The notes below the pieces were generated by a model. The model ran no database searches. It was not told the DNA's origin and saw only the letters and a program-made list of their open reading frames with translations. Shown piece by piece: positions 45,753 to 53,076 of a stretch of DNA of 62,952 nucleotides; position 1 is the stretch's first letter, and every line of letters starts with the position of its first letter. The DNA is from Pseudomonas sp. Gutcm_11s (lineage in GTDB: Bacteria > Pseudomonadota > Gammaproteobacteria > Pseudomonadales > Pseudomonadaceae): positions 1-62,952 of the forward strand of contig NZ_JAQSUW010000003.1 of the NCBI RefSeq assembly GCF_028649395.1, in the 5' to 3' direction. A program made the position numbers and the translations under genes.

Positions 45753-47267
45753 TCAGCGCCCAGGCAGGCCCTCCAGCACCCGCCGCACCACCTGCGCCGA
45801 CTCGAAGATCGCCTTTTCCTCGTAGGGCGCGAAGCCGATCACCAGACCCGGCGGACGCGGCGCGTGGCAATAGGCGCTGAGCGGCAGCGCATCCACGCCC
45901 TGCTCGAGCAGCGCCGCATAGGCCGCCGCCTCGTCCGCCACATGCAGACGGCAGGCGATATCGAGACCGGCGCGGATCGGCGGCACGTCGATCAGCCCGC
46001 GCCAGTGACGATGTGCGGCCTCGGCCAGGGCGTCGGCACGCGAGGCATAGAGCTTGCGCATACGGCGCACGTGGCGGTCGAAATGCCCCTCCTCTATGAA
46101 GGTGGCCATCACCTCCTGGCTGAGGCTGTTGGCGTGCCGCGCCATCAGCGCCAGCGCGCGGGTGAAGCTGTCCACCAGCTGCGGCGGCAGCACCAGGTAG
46201 GCCAGGCGGATGGACGGGAACATCAGCTTGCTGAAGGTACCAGCGAGAATCACCGAGCTGTCCGCCGCCGGCAGCGAGCGCAGCGCCGGGATCGGCTTGG
46301 CGATGAAGCGGTACTCGCTGTCGTAGTCGTCCTCGACGATGTAGGCGCCGCTCTGCGTGGCCCAGCGCAGCAGCTCCAGGCGCCGCGCCGGCGACATCTC
46401 GCCGCCCAGCGGCATCTGCCGCGAGGGCGTCACGTAGGCCAGCCGCGCCTTGGGTGCCAAGCGCATGCCGTCCTCGACCCGCAGGCCATGTTCATCCACC
46501 GGCACGTTGACCCAGCTGCAGCCGGACACCTGCATCAGCTGCCGCGCGCCCGGGTAGGCCGGGTCTTCCAGCCAGACCTGCTCGCCCTCCGGCACCAGCA
46601 GGCGCAGACACAGGTCGAGACCCTGCTGCACGCTGCTCAGTACCAGGATGCGCTCGGCCGACACCTGCACGCCGCGGGCGATGGCCAGGTAGCCGGCAAT
46701 GGCCTCGCGCAGTGCCGGCAGGCCGGACGGATCGGAGTCGAGCAGGCTCGGCAGGCGCGAGGAGCGCAGCTGCTGGATATGCAGCTTGCGCCACAGGTCG
46801 ACGGGAAAGGCGCTGACATCGCCGCGATGGGGAAAGAACGGCCGGCTGCCCGGCGTCACCGCACGCCGGCCGAACACCGGGCGGATCGCGCTCAGGCGCT
46901 CCACCCAGGGCGTGCTCGGCGGCGCGCGCTGCGGCTCGACGTTGGGGACCACCTTGCGCTGCACATAGCCGGCATGCAGCGTGGTGTCCGGCAATACCTC
47001 GCTGACATGGGTGCCGCTGCCGACCCGCGACTGCAGATAGCCCTCCGACAGCAACTGTTGATACGCCGCCTGCACTGTGCCGCGGGCCATCGTGTAGTGG
47101 TCCGCCAGGGCGCGCGTGCTGGGCAGCTTGGCCCCGGCCGGCAGGCGCCCACCCAGCACCGCCTCGCGCAGGCTCTGGTACAGCCATGCCTGCAGGCTCA
47201 CCCCAGGCGCCGGCGCACCGAGCGGCAGGGACGATACGACCAGGGAGGAGCGTTTTTCAGGAGGCAT
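45753..47267 (-). CDS. MocR/PdxR-type regulator, second copy
   Basis: 504 residues with an N-terminal GntR winged helix at about 24-95 (LYQSLREAVLGGRLPAGAKLPSTRAL is split by helix turns) and an aminotransferase-like domain from about 135, including VEDDYDSEYRF and LAGTFSKLMFPSIRLAYL with the PLP Lys. Related to the one at 43702 but clearly diverged, with a longer N-terminus. It is divergent from the NADH dehydrogenase-like gene at 47394 and probably controls either that gene or the AhpD-like gene. Confidence 0.9.
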   Translation of the reverse strand: MPPEKRSSLVVSSLPLGAPAPGVSLQAWLYQSLREAVLGGRLPAGAKLPSTRALADHYTMARGTVQAAYQQLLSEGYLQSRVGSGTHVSEVLPDTTLHAGYVQRKVVPNVEPQRAPPSTPWVERLSAIRPVFGRRAVTPGSRPFFPHRGDVSAFPVDLWRKLHIQQLRSSRLPSLLDSDPSGLPALREAIAGYLAIARGVQVSAERILVLSSVQQGLDLCLRLLVPEGEQVWLEDPAYPGARQLMQVSGCSWVNVPVDEHGLRVEDGMRLAPKARLAYVTPSRQMPLGGEMSPARRLELLRWATQSGAYIVEDDYDSEYRFIAKPIPALRSLPAADSSVILAGTFSKLMFPSIRLAYLVLPPQLVDSFTRALALMARHANSLSQEVMATFIEEGHFDRHVRRMRKLYASRADALAEAAHRHWRGLIDVPPIRAGLDIACRLHVADEAAAYAALLEQGVDALPLSAYCHAPRPPGLVIGFAPYEEKAIFESAQVVRRVLEGLPGR

Positions 47268-47303
47268 GACGGCACCAAAGTGGACTAATGCATTACGACA
47301 CTA

Positions 47304-47313
47304 TTGGATCAAT
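47304..47313 (-). promoter_or_regulatory. Candidate MocR-type operator, second copy
   Basis: On the minus strand ATTGATCCAA, 37 bp upstream of the second MocR-type start and inside the 126-bp divergent gap to the flavoprotein gene at 47394. A related ATGGATCAT lies 11 bp further. Confidence 0.4.
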
Positions 47314-47393
47314 ACCATGATCCATCCGAGGTGCAAACTCACTCCCGTCGTTCGAAACCACCCACAGTTCCTTTTCTCGATTCGGAGTGAGCC

Positions 47394-48602
47394 ATGAAAC
47401 AACAAATCCTGATCATCGGCGCCGGCTTCGGCGGCCTCTGGAGTGCCCTCAGCGCCGTGCGCCTGCTGGACCAGCACCAACGTCTCGACGTCGCCGTCAC
47501 CGTGCTCGCTCCGCAAGCCGAGCTGCGCGTTCGTCCGCGCTTCTACGAGAGCGACATCTCCACCACCGTCGCCCCGCTGGGTGAGCTGTTCGACGCCGTG
47601 GGCGTCAACTTCATCCAGGGCAGCGCCACCGCCATCGACACCGACGGCAAGTGCGTGCGCTACCGCGACAGCCACGGCGCGCAGCAGGTTCTGGGCTTCG
47701 ACCGCCTGATCCTCGCCGCCGGCAGCCAGGTTGCCCGCCCGGCCGTGGTCCCCGGTCTCGAGCGCTTCACCTTCGATGTCGACAGCTACGAGTCCGCCCT
47801 GCAACTCGACGACCACCTGAAAAGCCTGAGCGCCCTGCCCGACAGCCCGGCGCGCAACACCGTGGTCGTGGTCGGCGGCGGCTTCACCGGCATCGAAACC
47901 GCCACCGAAATGCCGGCGCGTCTGCGTGAAGTACTGGGCGAGCAGGCCGACGTCAATGTAGTGGTGGTCGATTCCGGCGCCGCCGTTGGCGCCGCCATGG
48001 GCCAGGCCATCGCCGAAGTCGTGGCCCAGGCCAGCGACGAGCTGGGCGTGACCTGGCGCCTGGGCTCGGCCGTGCAGGCCGTGGACGCCGATGGCGTGGT
48101 GCTCGCCAACGGCGAACGCATCGACGCCAAGACCGTGGTCTGGGCCGTGGGCGTGAAGGCCTCGCCACTGACCGAACAAGTCGCTGGCGAACGTGATCGC
48201 CAGGGCCGCCTGCACGTCGACCGCAACCTCAAGGTCCTCGGCCAGGACAACATCTTCGCCACCGGCGACACCGCCTACGCCGCCACCGACGACCTGGGCA
48301 ACTACGCGCTGATGACCTGCCAGCACGCCATCGCCCTGGGCCGCTCGGCCGGCAACAACGCCGCCGCCGACCTGCTGGGCGTCGCCCCGATCCCCTACAG
48401 CCAGCACAAATACGTAACCTGCCTCGACCTGGGCGCCTGGGGCGCCGTGTTCACCGAAGGCTGGGAGCGCAAAGTGGTACTCACCCGCACCGAAGGCAAG
48501 GAACTGAAGACCCAGATCAACACCCAGTGGATCTACCCGCCAGTCGCCAACCGCGACACCGCGCTGGCCGCTGCGGACCCGCTGATTCCTGTTGTGGCCT
48601 AA
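47394..48602 (+). CDS. NADH dehydrogenase-like FAD oxidoreductase
   Basis: 402 residues of the pyridine nucleotide-disulfide oxidoreductase fold. FAD-binding GAGFGGLWSAL near residue 8, NAD-binding VVVVGGGFTGIETATEM near residue 158, and the FAD-contacting IFATGDTAY near residue 285 are evident. Its layout is like type II NADH:quinone dehydrogenases (Ndh), but it lacks an obvious C-terminal membrane anchor. It probably oxidises NAD(P)H with a quinone or similar acceptor. Good ribosome-binding site GGAG. It is divergent from the second MocR-type gene and ends at two terminator hairpins. Confidence 0.88.
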   Translation: MKQQILIIGAGFGGLWSALSAVRLLDQHQRLDVAVTVLAPQAELRVRPRFYESDISTTVAPLGELFDAVGVNFIQGSATAIDTDGKCVRYRDSHGAQQVLGFDRLILAAGSQVARPAVVPGLERFTFDVDSYESALQLDDHLKSLSALPDSPARNTVVVVGGGFTGIETATEMPARLREVLGEQADVNVVVVDSGAAVGAAMGQAIAEVVAQASDELGVTWRLGSAVQAVDADGVVLANGERIDAKTVVWAVGVKASPLTEQVAGERDRQGRLHVDRNLKVLGQDNIFATGDTAYAATDDLGNYALMTCQHAIALGRSAGNNAAADLLGVAPIPYSQHKYVTCLDLGAWGAVFTEGWERKVVLTRTEGKELKTQINTQWIYPPVANRDTALAAADPLIPVVA

Positions 48603-48616
48603 GACTTTGCCCCTAA

Positions 48617-48645
48617 CAAAAGCCCGGACCTGATCCGGGCTTTTG
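48617..48645 (+). terminator. Rho-independent terminator of the flavoprotein gene
   Basis: CAAAAGCCCGGA and TCCGGGCTTTTG form a 12-bp stem with a 5-nt loop followed by a T-rich tail, 15 bp after the stop codon. Confidence 0.9.
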
Positions 48646-48668
48646 TGTTTTCAGAAGCACAAAACGCG

Positions 48669-48703
48669 AAAGCCCCGAGAGCATTTCTGCTTTCGGGGCT
48701 TTT
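48669..48703. terminator. Second terminator hairpin at the accessory-region edge
   Basis: AAAGCCCCGA and TCGGGGCTTT form a perfect 10-bp stem and are followed by T residues. The stem resembles the terminator beside tRNA-Ser at 53029-53063 (AAGCCC...GGGCTT), at the other end of the AT-rich region. Confidence 0.75.
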
Positions 48704-48720
48704 ATCTTTCTACCTGGAAT

Positions 48721-48915
48721 TTAAGAACGGATTCGAACCCTATTCTTGCCGTTCCATTGCGTCGCAAAACCGCTCAATTTGCGGCTTTGGCACACCCTCC
48801 CGCTCACTGCATAGCTATCCGGCACAGTGACTTCGACGACTTTTCGACACCGCACCTGCAGGATCAGGCTACCTTGGTCGCTACGATCCAAGGTAGACGA
48901 GCGCAGGAGAGTCAT
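48721..48915 (-). pseudogene. Relic of a small duplicated gene, copy 1
   Basis: A minus-strand frame that encodes VTVPDSYAVSGR and KNRVRIRS, matching VPDSYAVSGKG and QNRVQIPIF of the second copy at 49790-49939, but with intervening frameshifts. At DNA level the two regions share about 120 bp at roughly 80% identity. It is probably a decayed paralogue; the original full-length gene is not recognised. Confidence 0.5.
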
Positions 48916-48984
48916 TTCATAGCATTGCCCTCAGACTTTCCAGCCGGCTAATCTGCATTATCAACTCGACGCCAGGTCTGAAAA

Positions 48985-49380
48985 ATGCGCCTTTCCTTGA
49001 GTGTCGCCGCAAGAAGTAGAGCTTTCGCGAAGGCAATGCGGCGCATACGCCCTAAATTCGCTTCATTGTTTACAGAATTTGAGGGCATGCAACTCGCAAA
49101 CCCAATCCATGAAGCCATTCTGCTAGGCATCAGTGATGAATTGGATGGCGACGAAATTCAAATAACACCTAACTCAGAAGGATTCTTTCAGGTTATCTGT
49201 GGATTCGACAGCAAAACCCCATTCGATCCTGAAAATTATCAAATACTAGAGCTAACGCTATTTAGAATAATTAGATCCGCAGTAGAGACATGCCCATTTA
49301 CCGAGCCAGACAAGAGAATGATGCTTGGGCTTATTAACACATGGGCAGCCAGAGAGCTTGCAGAAACCAGATTTAGCTAA
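48985..49380 (+). CDS. Hypothetical protein in AT-rich accessory region
   Basis: 131 residues from the ATG at 48985 (an internal ATG at 49036 is possible). AT-rich codon use, soluble, with a basic N-terminus (RAFAKAMRRIRPKF), then an acidic middle (DELDGDEIQITPNSEGFF) and a helical C-terminus. No signal peptide. Family not recognised. It lies between the two decayed repeat copies. Confidence 0.55.
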   Translation: MRLSLSVAARSRAFAKAMRRIRPKFASLFTEFEGMQLANPIHEAILLGISDELDGDEIQITPNSEGFFQVICGFDSKTPFDPENYQILELTLFRIIRSAVETCPFTEPDKRMMLGLINTWAARELAETRFS

Positions 49381-49418
49381 ACTTAAACCATTAGAAAAAT
49401 CACAAAACCAGGCCTTAC

Positions 49419-49793
49419 ATGAATCAAACACAGCTCCTTCTATCAAAGGTCGCCATTCTTATCAGGGCTGGGGATAGCGAGCTTGTGGAGGACAGGAAGA
49501 TTATTCCCTTGGCCAATGAACGATTCGCCGCTCGCATTTTTGTTCAACTAGCCAAAGACTACGATTACACCAAATCAAAGGAATTCATTGCTCTGACCGA
49601 GGGCAAGTCAGCAGCTTACGCCAAAGCTCTCAAGCGTCGCTTTCAGGAGCCAGTTTGCCGCGCAAAGAAGAAGGCAGAGTTTGTCGAAGCTATCGAAGCA
49701 CTCGACTCGTCAGAGCAGATTCTGATTCTTTTGCCAGAGGAAGCCTCAGTCTCTGTGAAAGAGGCTCTTAAGCTGCTGCGAGAGAATGCCTAG
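49419..49793 (+). CDS. Hypothetical protein in AT-rich accessory region
   Basis: 124 residues, helical, charged and soluble (YAKALKRRFQEPVCRAKKKAEF). It follows the preceding ORF by 38 bp on the same strand and its stop overlaps the minus-strand relic at 49790-49939. No signal peptide or recognised motif. Confidence 0.6.
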   Translation: MNQTQLLLSKVAILIRAGDSELVEDRKIIPLANERFAARIFVQLAKDYDYTKSKEFIALTEGKSAAYAKALKRRFQEPVCRAKKKAEFVEAIEALDSSEQILILLPEEASVSVKEALKLLRENA

Positions 49794-49939
49794 CGCCAGC
49801 TTCGTCTCTCGAAGATAGGAATCTGAACCCTATTTTGCCGTTCCGTTGCGTCGCAAACCTGCTCAATCTGCAGCTTCGAAACACCCTTCCCGCTCACTGC
49901 GTAGCTATCCGGCACGGTGAACTCGACGCTTTTCGACAC
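49790..49939 (-). pseudogene. Small duplicated gene or relic, copy 2
   Basis: An uninterrupted 49-codon frame beginning with GTG (SKSVEFTVPDSYAVSGKG...RRSWR). It is the better preserved of the two copies; copy 1 at 48721-48915 is frameshifted. There is no good ribosome-binding site and a stop lies 17 codons upstream, so it may be a fragment of a longer gene. Confidence 0.4.
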
Positions 49940-50158
49940 ATTCACCGACGCATTGCAATACGACGCACTCGCAAGCTAGTCTGCTGCGGTAGCCAGCTCA
50001 CTGGCAAAAGGACTTGCAGGCTTGGTGCATAAACATCTCCTCTGCTGCGAAAGCAGCTATCTACAGCCCTGCGCTGACCTGCAAAAAGAAATTTACCCAC
50101 CAATTGGTCGGTTTCTTATACACCAATTGGTGTCTATTTATAGCAAGGGCTCTACGCG
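49940..50158. promoter_or_regulatory. Leader of array 2 with two ACCAATTGGT palindromes
   Basis: No gene is seen here. The perfect palindrome ACCAATTGGT occurs at 50099-50108 and 50122-50131 (the second extends to CACCAATTGGTG). Their centres are 23 bp apart, about two helical turns, and the nearer one ends 27 bp before the start at 50159. This spacing on one DNA face suggests a dimeric regulator. Confidence 0.45.
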
Positions 50159-50419
50159 ATGACAGAAATAACTATCAAGATATTTCATAGTCTCGACGGC
50201 CATCGAGAGCTGATTCGAACAATTCATGTGAATACAGAGTCAGCCAAAACCTTGAATGGATCGAGAGCCCTAAAGATTTTGCGCTTGCAGTTCCCTGAGC
50301 TTGGCTACGTTCACTCGCTCACAAAAACCGGCTCTGGCTGGCATCACTCTCGCGCTATTGAGTCAAAAGAAAATTGCTCATTTCACTACAAATGGGAGCA
50401 CTACTATGTCTCTCAATAA
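50159..50419 (+). CDS. Integron cassette gene, array 2 no. 1, hypothetical
   Basis: 86 residues, soluble and basic, rich in His and aromatic residues near the end (GSGWHHSRAIESKENCSFHY, WEHYYVSQ). Followed directly by an attC. No attC core precedes it, so its left cassette boundary is missing. The ribosome-binding site is weak. Family not recognised. Confidence 0.65.
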   Translation: MTEITIKIFHSLDGHRELIRTIHVNTESAKTLNGSRALKILRLQFPELGYVHSLTKTGSGWHHSRAIESKENCSFHYKWEHYYVSQ

Positions 50420-50496
50420 TCCTAACAACAGGTTCAAGCCGCTCGCTTCGCTCACTCGGAACCGGCTAAAGCCGGCCCCTTAACCAAACGTTAGGC
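50420..50496 (+). repeat. attC site, array 2 no. 1
   Basis: TCCTAAC at left, GTTAGGC at right, 77 bp, with GAACCGGCTAAAGCCGGC hairpin and CTTAACCAAAC arm. Same family as the short sites of array 1. Confidence 0.9.
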
Positions 50497-50505
50497 CAAA
50501 GCTGA

Positions 50506-50784
50506 ATGCTCACTGACGCAGAGAAAATCGCCCAAGGCCAAGAGCGCTGGCTTTGCCTTGACTGCACCAAAGACACAGACGCAAGCCAAGAGTATTACAT
50601 GCTCAAGCTAAAGGTCTGGAAGTCAATAAACCCAAGAATTGACGGAATGCTTTGCCTCTCGTGCGCAGAGAAAAGGCTTGGACGAAAACTGGTACATAGA
50701 GACTTTATGCTTACGCCTGTGAATTTTGGTCAGGCCCGCGTGTGTCCAGCTCTTGCAGAGAGATTTTTCACTGACATACCGTAA
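50506..50784 (+). CDS. Integron cassette gene, array 2 no. 2, zinc-ribbon-like protein
   Basis: 92 residues with two CxxC pairs: Cys17/Cys20 (WLCLDC) and Cys50/Cys53 (MLCLSC), a typical four-cysteine zinc site. The DASQEYYMLKLKVW and EKRLGRKLVHRDF segments recall small phage-encoded proteins of unknown role. Soluble, with no signal peptide. Complete cassette bounded by attC sites. Confidence 0.75.
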   Translation: MLTDAEKIAQGQERWLCLDCTKDTDASQEYYMLKLKVWKSINPRIDGMLCLSCAEKRLGRKLVHRDFMLTPVNFGQARVCPALAERFFTDIP

Positions 50785-50786
50785 AA

Positions 50787-50862
50787 GCCTAACAACAAGT
50801 TTAAGTCATTCGCTTCGCTCACTGGGACCGCTTTCCGCGGCCCCTTAACTTGAACGTTAGGC
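50787..50862 (+). repeat. attC site, array 2 no. 2
   Basis: GCCTAAC and GTTAGGC, 76 bp; central hairpin GACCGCtttccGCGGCC; right arm CTTAACTTGAAC. Confidence 0.9.
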
Positions 50863-50870
50863 GTTTTCAC

Positions 50871-51374
50871 ATGAAGGCTAAAATTATCTGCGCAGCACTA
50901 TTCTTAGCATTGATACGACCAGCTTTCAGCACCGAGATAACAAAGGAAGAAAGAGAGCAGTTTGAGCAAGAGTTTTGCGGCGAAGCTTGGGCGCACTTTC
51001 TGCCAGACGACCAAAAATTCACAGCAGAGAACGTAGAGCTTGCCGCCCTACAGCATGTGAACCCTGATAGTCGCTGCGTGCAAAATATAGAGCAGAAAGA
51101 ATTCGACAGGATATATGAGGAAGTAAAAAATTCGGCTGCAAGCGCATTCAAAGACAGCAGCTCAGCATTCGAGGTCATGATCAAATTTGATCTAACCACT
51201 TCCAAGCCTGCGACATTTGAAATAATGGTAAAGGATGCTACTGAGGCCGACACAGAGCAGCTTACAGAATTTAAGTCCAACCTTGAAAAGATTAAAGACT
51301 TTCACTCAAATCAGGGAGCTATCTATATTGTCTTTCACTACAAAATCAAACCCAAAACCATCCCAAGCAGCTGA
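50871..51374 (+). CDS. Integron cassette gene, array 2 no. 3, exported hypothetical protein
   Basis: 167 residues from the ATG at 50871 with a signal peptide at 1-20 (cleavage after AFS). The mature part starts with an acidic helix (TEITKEEREQFEQEF) and has two cysteines (FCGEAW, SRCVQN) that could pair. A longer in-frame start at 50850 lies within the attC and is unlikely. Probably periplasmic; family not recognised. Confidence 0.75.
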   Translation: MKAKIICAALFLALIRPAFSTEITKEEREQFEQEFCGEAWAHFLPDDQKFTAENVELAALQHVNPDSRCVQNIEQKEFDRIYEEVKNSAASAFKDSSSAFEVMIKFDLTTSKPATFEIMVKDATEADTEQLTEFKSNLEKIKDFHSNQGAIYIVFHYKIKPKTIPSS

Positions 51375-51379
51375 GCTTC

Positions 51380-51453
51380 GCCTAACAATGCGCTCAAAGT
51401 GCTCACTCCGTTCGCTGGGACCGGCTAAAGCCAGCCCTTACCAAACCTTAGGT
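51380..51453 (+). repeat. attC site, array 2 no. 3, mutated core
   Basis: Left core GCCTAAC is intact, but the right core reads CTTAGGT in place of GTTAGGT, and the right arm is shortened (CTTACCAAAC). The crossover base itself is changed, so recombination here is doubtful. Confidence 0.8.
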
Positions 51454-51457
51454 GCAT

Positions 51458-51823
51458 ATGATCTCGATCCGGCAGCACGGAGATAACGAAGAGCTTTTCG
51501 ATATGGCTGCGTTCAAGGCCGACATCGAAAAATTCTTCGTTATCGAAGAGTGGGAAATTCAAATTGATTGGTGCCTGGGAGACAGGGCCCAGGAAATTGA
51601 GGAAATCTCAGCCGAACCTACTCGCATAAAAAGCCTAGAATTCTGGCAGCTTTACGCAGGCATTCATCAAACGGTTGATGGCTGCTTTTCTGGGCTAAGC
51701 AATGGCATCGAGCGCTGCAGTCTTCAAGCCGTAGACTCCTCATTCTGGAATATCAGTGGGAGCATGGAGTTTGAAAAGCACATGAAGCGTATGTACGGCA
51801 CTTATGTGAAGCCCAGCGCCTAA
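51458..51823 (+). CDS. Integron cassette gene, array 2 no. 4, hypothetical
   Basis: 121 residues from the ATG at 51458 (a GTG at 51452 is also in frame). Acidic, soluble, rich in Trp and Glu (FVIEEWEIQIDWCLGD, SSFWNISGSMEFEKH). A left-core remnant GCCTAAC (51818-51824) overlaps its stop, but the rest of that attC is gone, marking the right end of array 2. Family not recognised. Confidence 0.65.
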   Translation: MISIRQHGDNEELFDMAAFKADIEKFFVIEEWEIQIDWCLGDRAQEIEEISAEPTRIKSLEFWQLYAGIHQTVDGCFSGLSNGIERCSLQAVDSSFWNISGSMEFEKHMKRMYGTYVKPSA

Positions 51824-51840
51824 CTAGGAGGTCGCTAGCC

Positions 51841-52113
51841 ATGGAGGCTTTTCTTTTTTGCGCCACCGTGCTGATCAGCGCAGCACTATCTGGCGCTTGC
51901 TGCTCTGGAATCAAAAGCAGGCCTATTGCCTATACACTTGCAGCTTTAATTCCTTGGCTGGCTTTCCTGACCATAAACATATACTCAGAAACGCACTCAT
52001 CCGATAGAGAAATAATCAGAGGAATCTGGGTTTTTCTACAAGCAACCATCGGCACTCTCCTTGCAATAATGGGCCTTCTGGGTTGTTGGATAGCGATCAA
52101 AATTTACAAATGA
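51841..52113 (+). CDS. Small membrane protein
   Basis: 90 residues with three hydrophobic segments (about 3-22, 28-47 and 64-88) and two adjacent cysteines in SGACCSG. AGGAGG lies 9-10 nt before the ATG, the best ribosome-binding site of this region. It follows the attC remnant. Family not recognised. Confidence 0.65.
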   Translation: MEAFLFCATVLISAALSGACCSGIKSRPIAYTLAALIPWLAFLTINIYSETHSSDREIIRGIWVFLQATIGTLLAIMGLLGCWIAIKIYK

Positions 52114-52148
52114 AAGCTCTCCATAGACCCCAACATAAGGAACACGGC

Positions 52149-52274
52149 GTGACGAAGGGAATTGCTCTATTAGTGCTGGCAGCGCTGACTTTTCTAGCCT
52201 CTTGGTACTGCCTAATGTGGGGCTTTTCTTCACCTTCGCGAGCCACTTTGTCATACGGGGTGGGAACATCTTGA
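52149..52274 (+). pseudogene. Truncated small membrane protein gene
   Basis: Starting at the GTG at 52149 the frame encodes one membrane helix (GIALLVLAALTFLASWYCLM), then runs at about 52225 into sequence that in another frame is the recombinase remnant. The last ~14 residues are therefore read-through, and the original gene seems cut at this junction. Confidence 0.4.
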
Positions 52275-52390
52275 TCTTGCAAAAGATAATAGGACACTCC
52301 AGCCTTACGATGACTATGCGGTATGCGCACTTAGCGCCTGAGCATCTGCAGGAAGCGGTAATGCTGAATCCACTCGCCCCAAGGGAATGA
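52226..52390 (+). pseudogene. C-terminal remnant of a phage-type tyrosine recombinase
   Basis: In one frame the DNA encodes TFASHFVIRGGNILILQK, IIGHSSLTMTMRYAHLAPEH and LQEAVMLNPLAP, the last ~50 residues of a tyrosine recombinase, with the catalytic His (GHSS) and nucleophile Tyr (MRYAHLAP). The remaining N-terminal domains and the first catalytic Arg are absent. The gene it came from would be a solitary integrase of about 330 residues. It lies 690 bp from tRNA-Ser, a usual integration target. Confidence 0.8.
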
Positions 52391-52392
52391 TC

Positions 52393-52989
52393 ATGCGGCT
52401 CATCATCACAGTCATTCTGGGTCTCTTTGCACCAGTGTTAACGGCGGCCCCCTTAGTTGACCCTTGGGCAATCATGGCCGAGTCGCCCGACATGCTTGAT
52501 CCCGAGGATGTCTACACGTCCTGCAGCGACAACCGTTTTGTCATCTCCCTGGATGCAGTAAACGCCCCAAGCGAGAAAGCAACCGCCCTGCCCGTAAAAA
52601 GCCCGCCGTGGGAGAAGGAAATTAGGTGCACGTTGAATGGACGCGAGATCACATCAACCCTGACTGTCGCAGAACCTCGCCCCACCGGCATCTGCGGTGC
52701 TACCCACCACATTGAGGGCAACTTGGCCGTCGATAACGCGCGGCTGCTTGGCAATTCAAACTTCGCCAACTACTGCAGCATGAGCGGTATATCTAGCCTT
52801 TCTCTAAAGACTCGTACAGACGGTGGCTTGGCAGAGCTGATTATCTGCACATATGAGAGTGGTCACGGCAATACAAGCGCTACGCATGTTTATGCCTGCC
52901 GCAGCTATGATGCCGATGCGCTGATGGCAAAAGGAGTCACGCTGACTGACGGTGGCCTAGACAACAACGCCCAGACAGCAAAGCCATAA
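52393..52989 (+). CDS. Exported hypothetical protein
   Basis: 198 residues from the ATG at 52393; AAGGGA lies upstream, and an ATG at 52387 is also possible. Signal peptide at 1-18 (LIITVILGLFAPVLTAA). The mature part has at least six cysteines (SCSD, RCTL, GICG, YCSM, IICT, YACR), suggesting a disulfide-stabilised periplasmic or secreted fold. Base composition is intermediate between the island and chromosome. It begins 2 bp after the recombinase remnant. Family not recognised. Confidence 0.72.
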   Translation: MRLIITVILGLFAPVLTAAPLVDPWAIMAESPDMLDPEDVYTSCSDNRFVISLDAVNAPSEKATALPVKSPPWEKEIRCTLNGREITSTLTVAEPRPTGICGATHHIEGNLAVDNARLLGNSNFANYCSMSGISSLSLKTRTDGGLAELIICTYESGHGNTSATHVYACRSYDADALMAKGVTLTDGGLDNNAQTAKP

Positions 52990-53029
52990 GGCCAGACCCG
53001 TTTCGACAGTTCATAGCCCAGAAAAGCAA

Positions 53030-53063
53030 AAAGCCCCGAGAACTCAAAAATTCTCAGGGCTTT
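53030..53063. terminator. Terminator next to tRNA-Ser
   Basis: AAAGCCCcGAGAA and TTCTCaGGGCTTT pair over 13 positions with one mismatch around an 8-nt loop. It is downstream of the minus-strand tRNA gene and can also stop transcripts from the plus-strand gene at 52393. Confidence 0.8.
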
Positions 53064-53076
53064 ATGTGTAGCTATC

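Noticed and set aside
48730..48750. tRNA T-arm-like sequence (GGATTCGAACCC, minus strand)
   Set aside because: No acceptor, D or anticodon stem can be formed around it; it lies inside the decayed small-gene relic.
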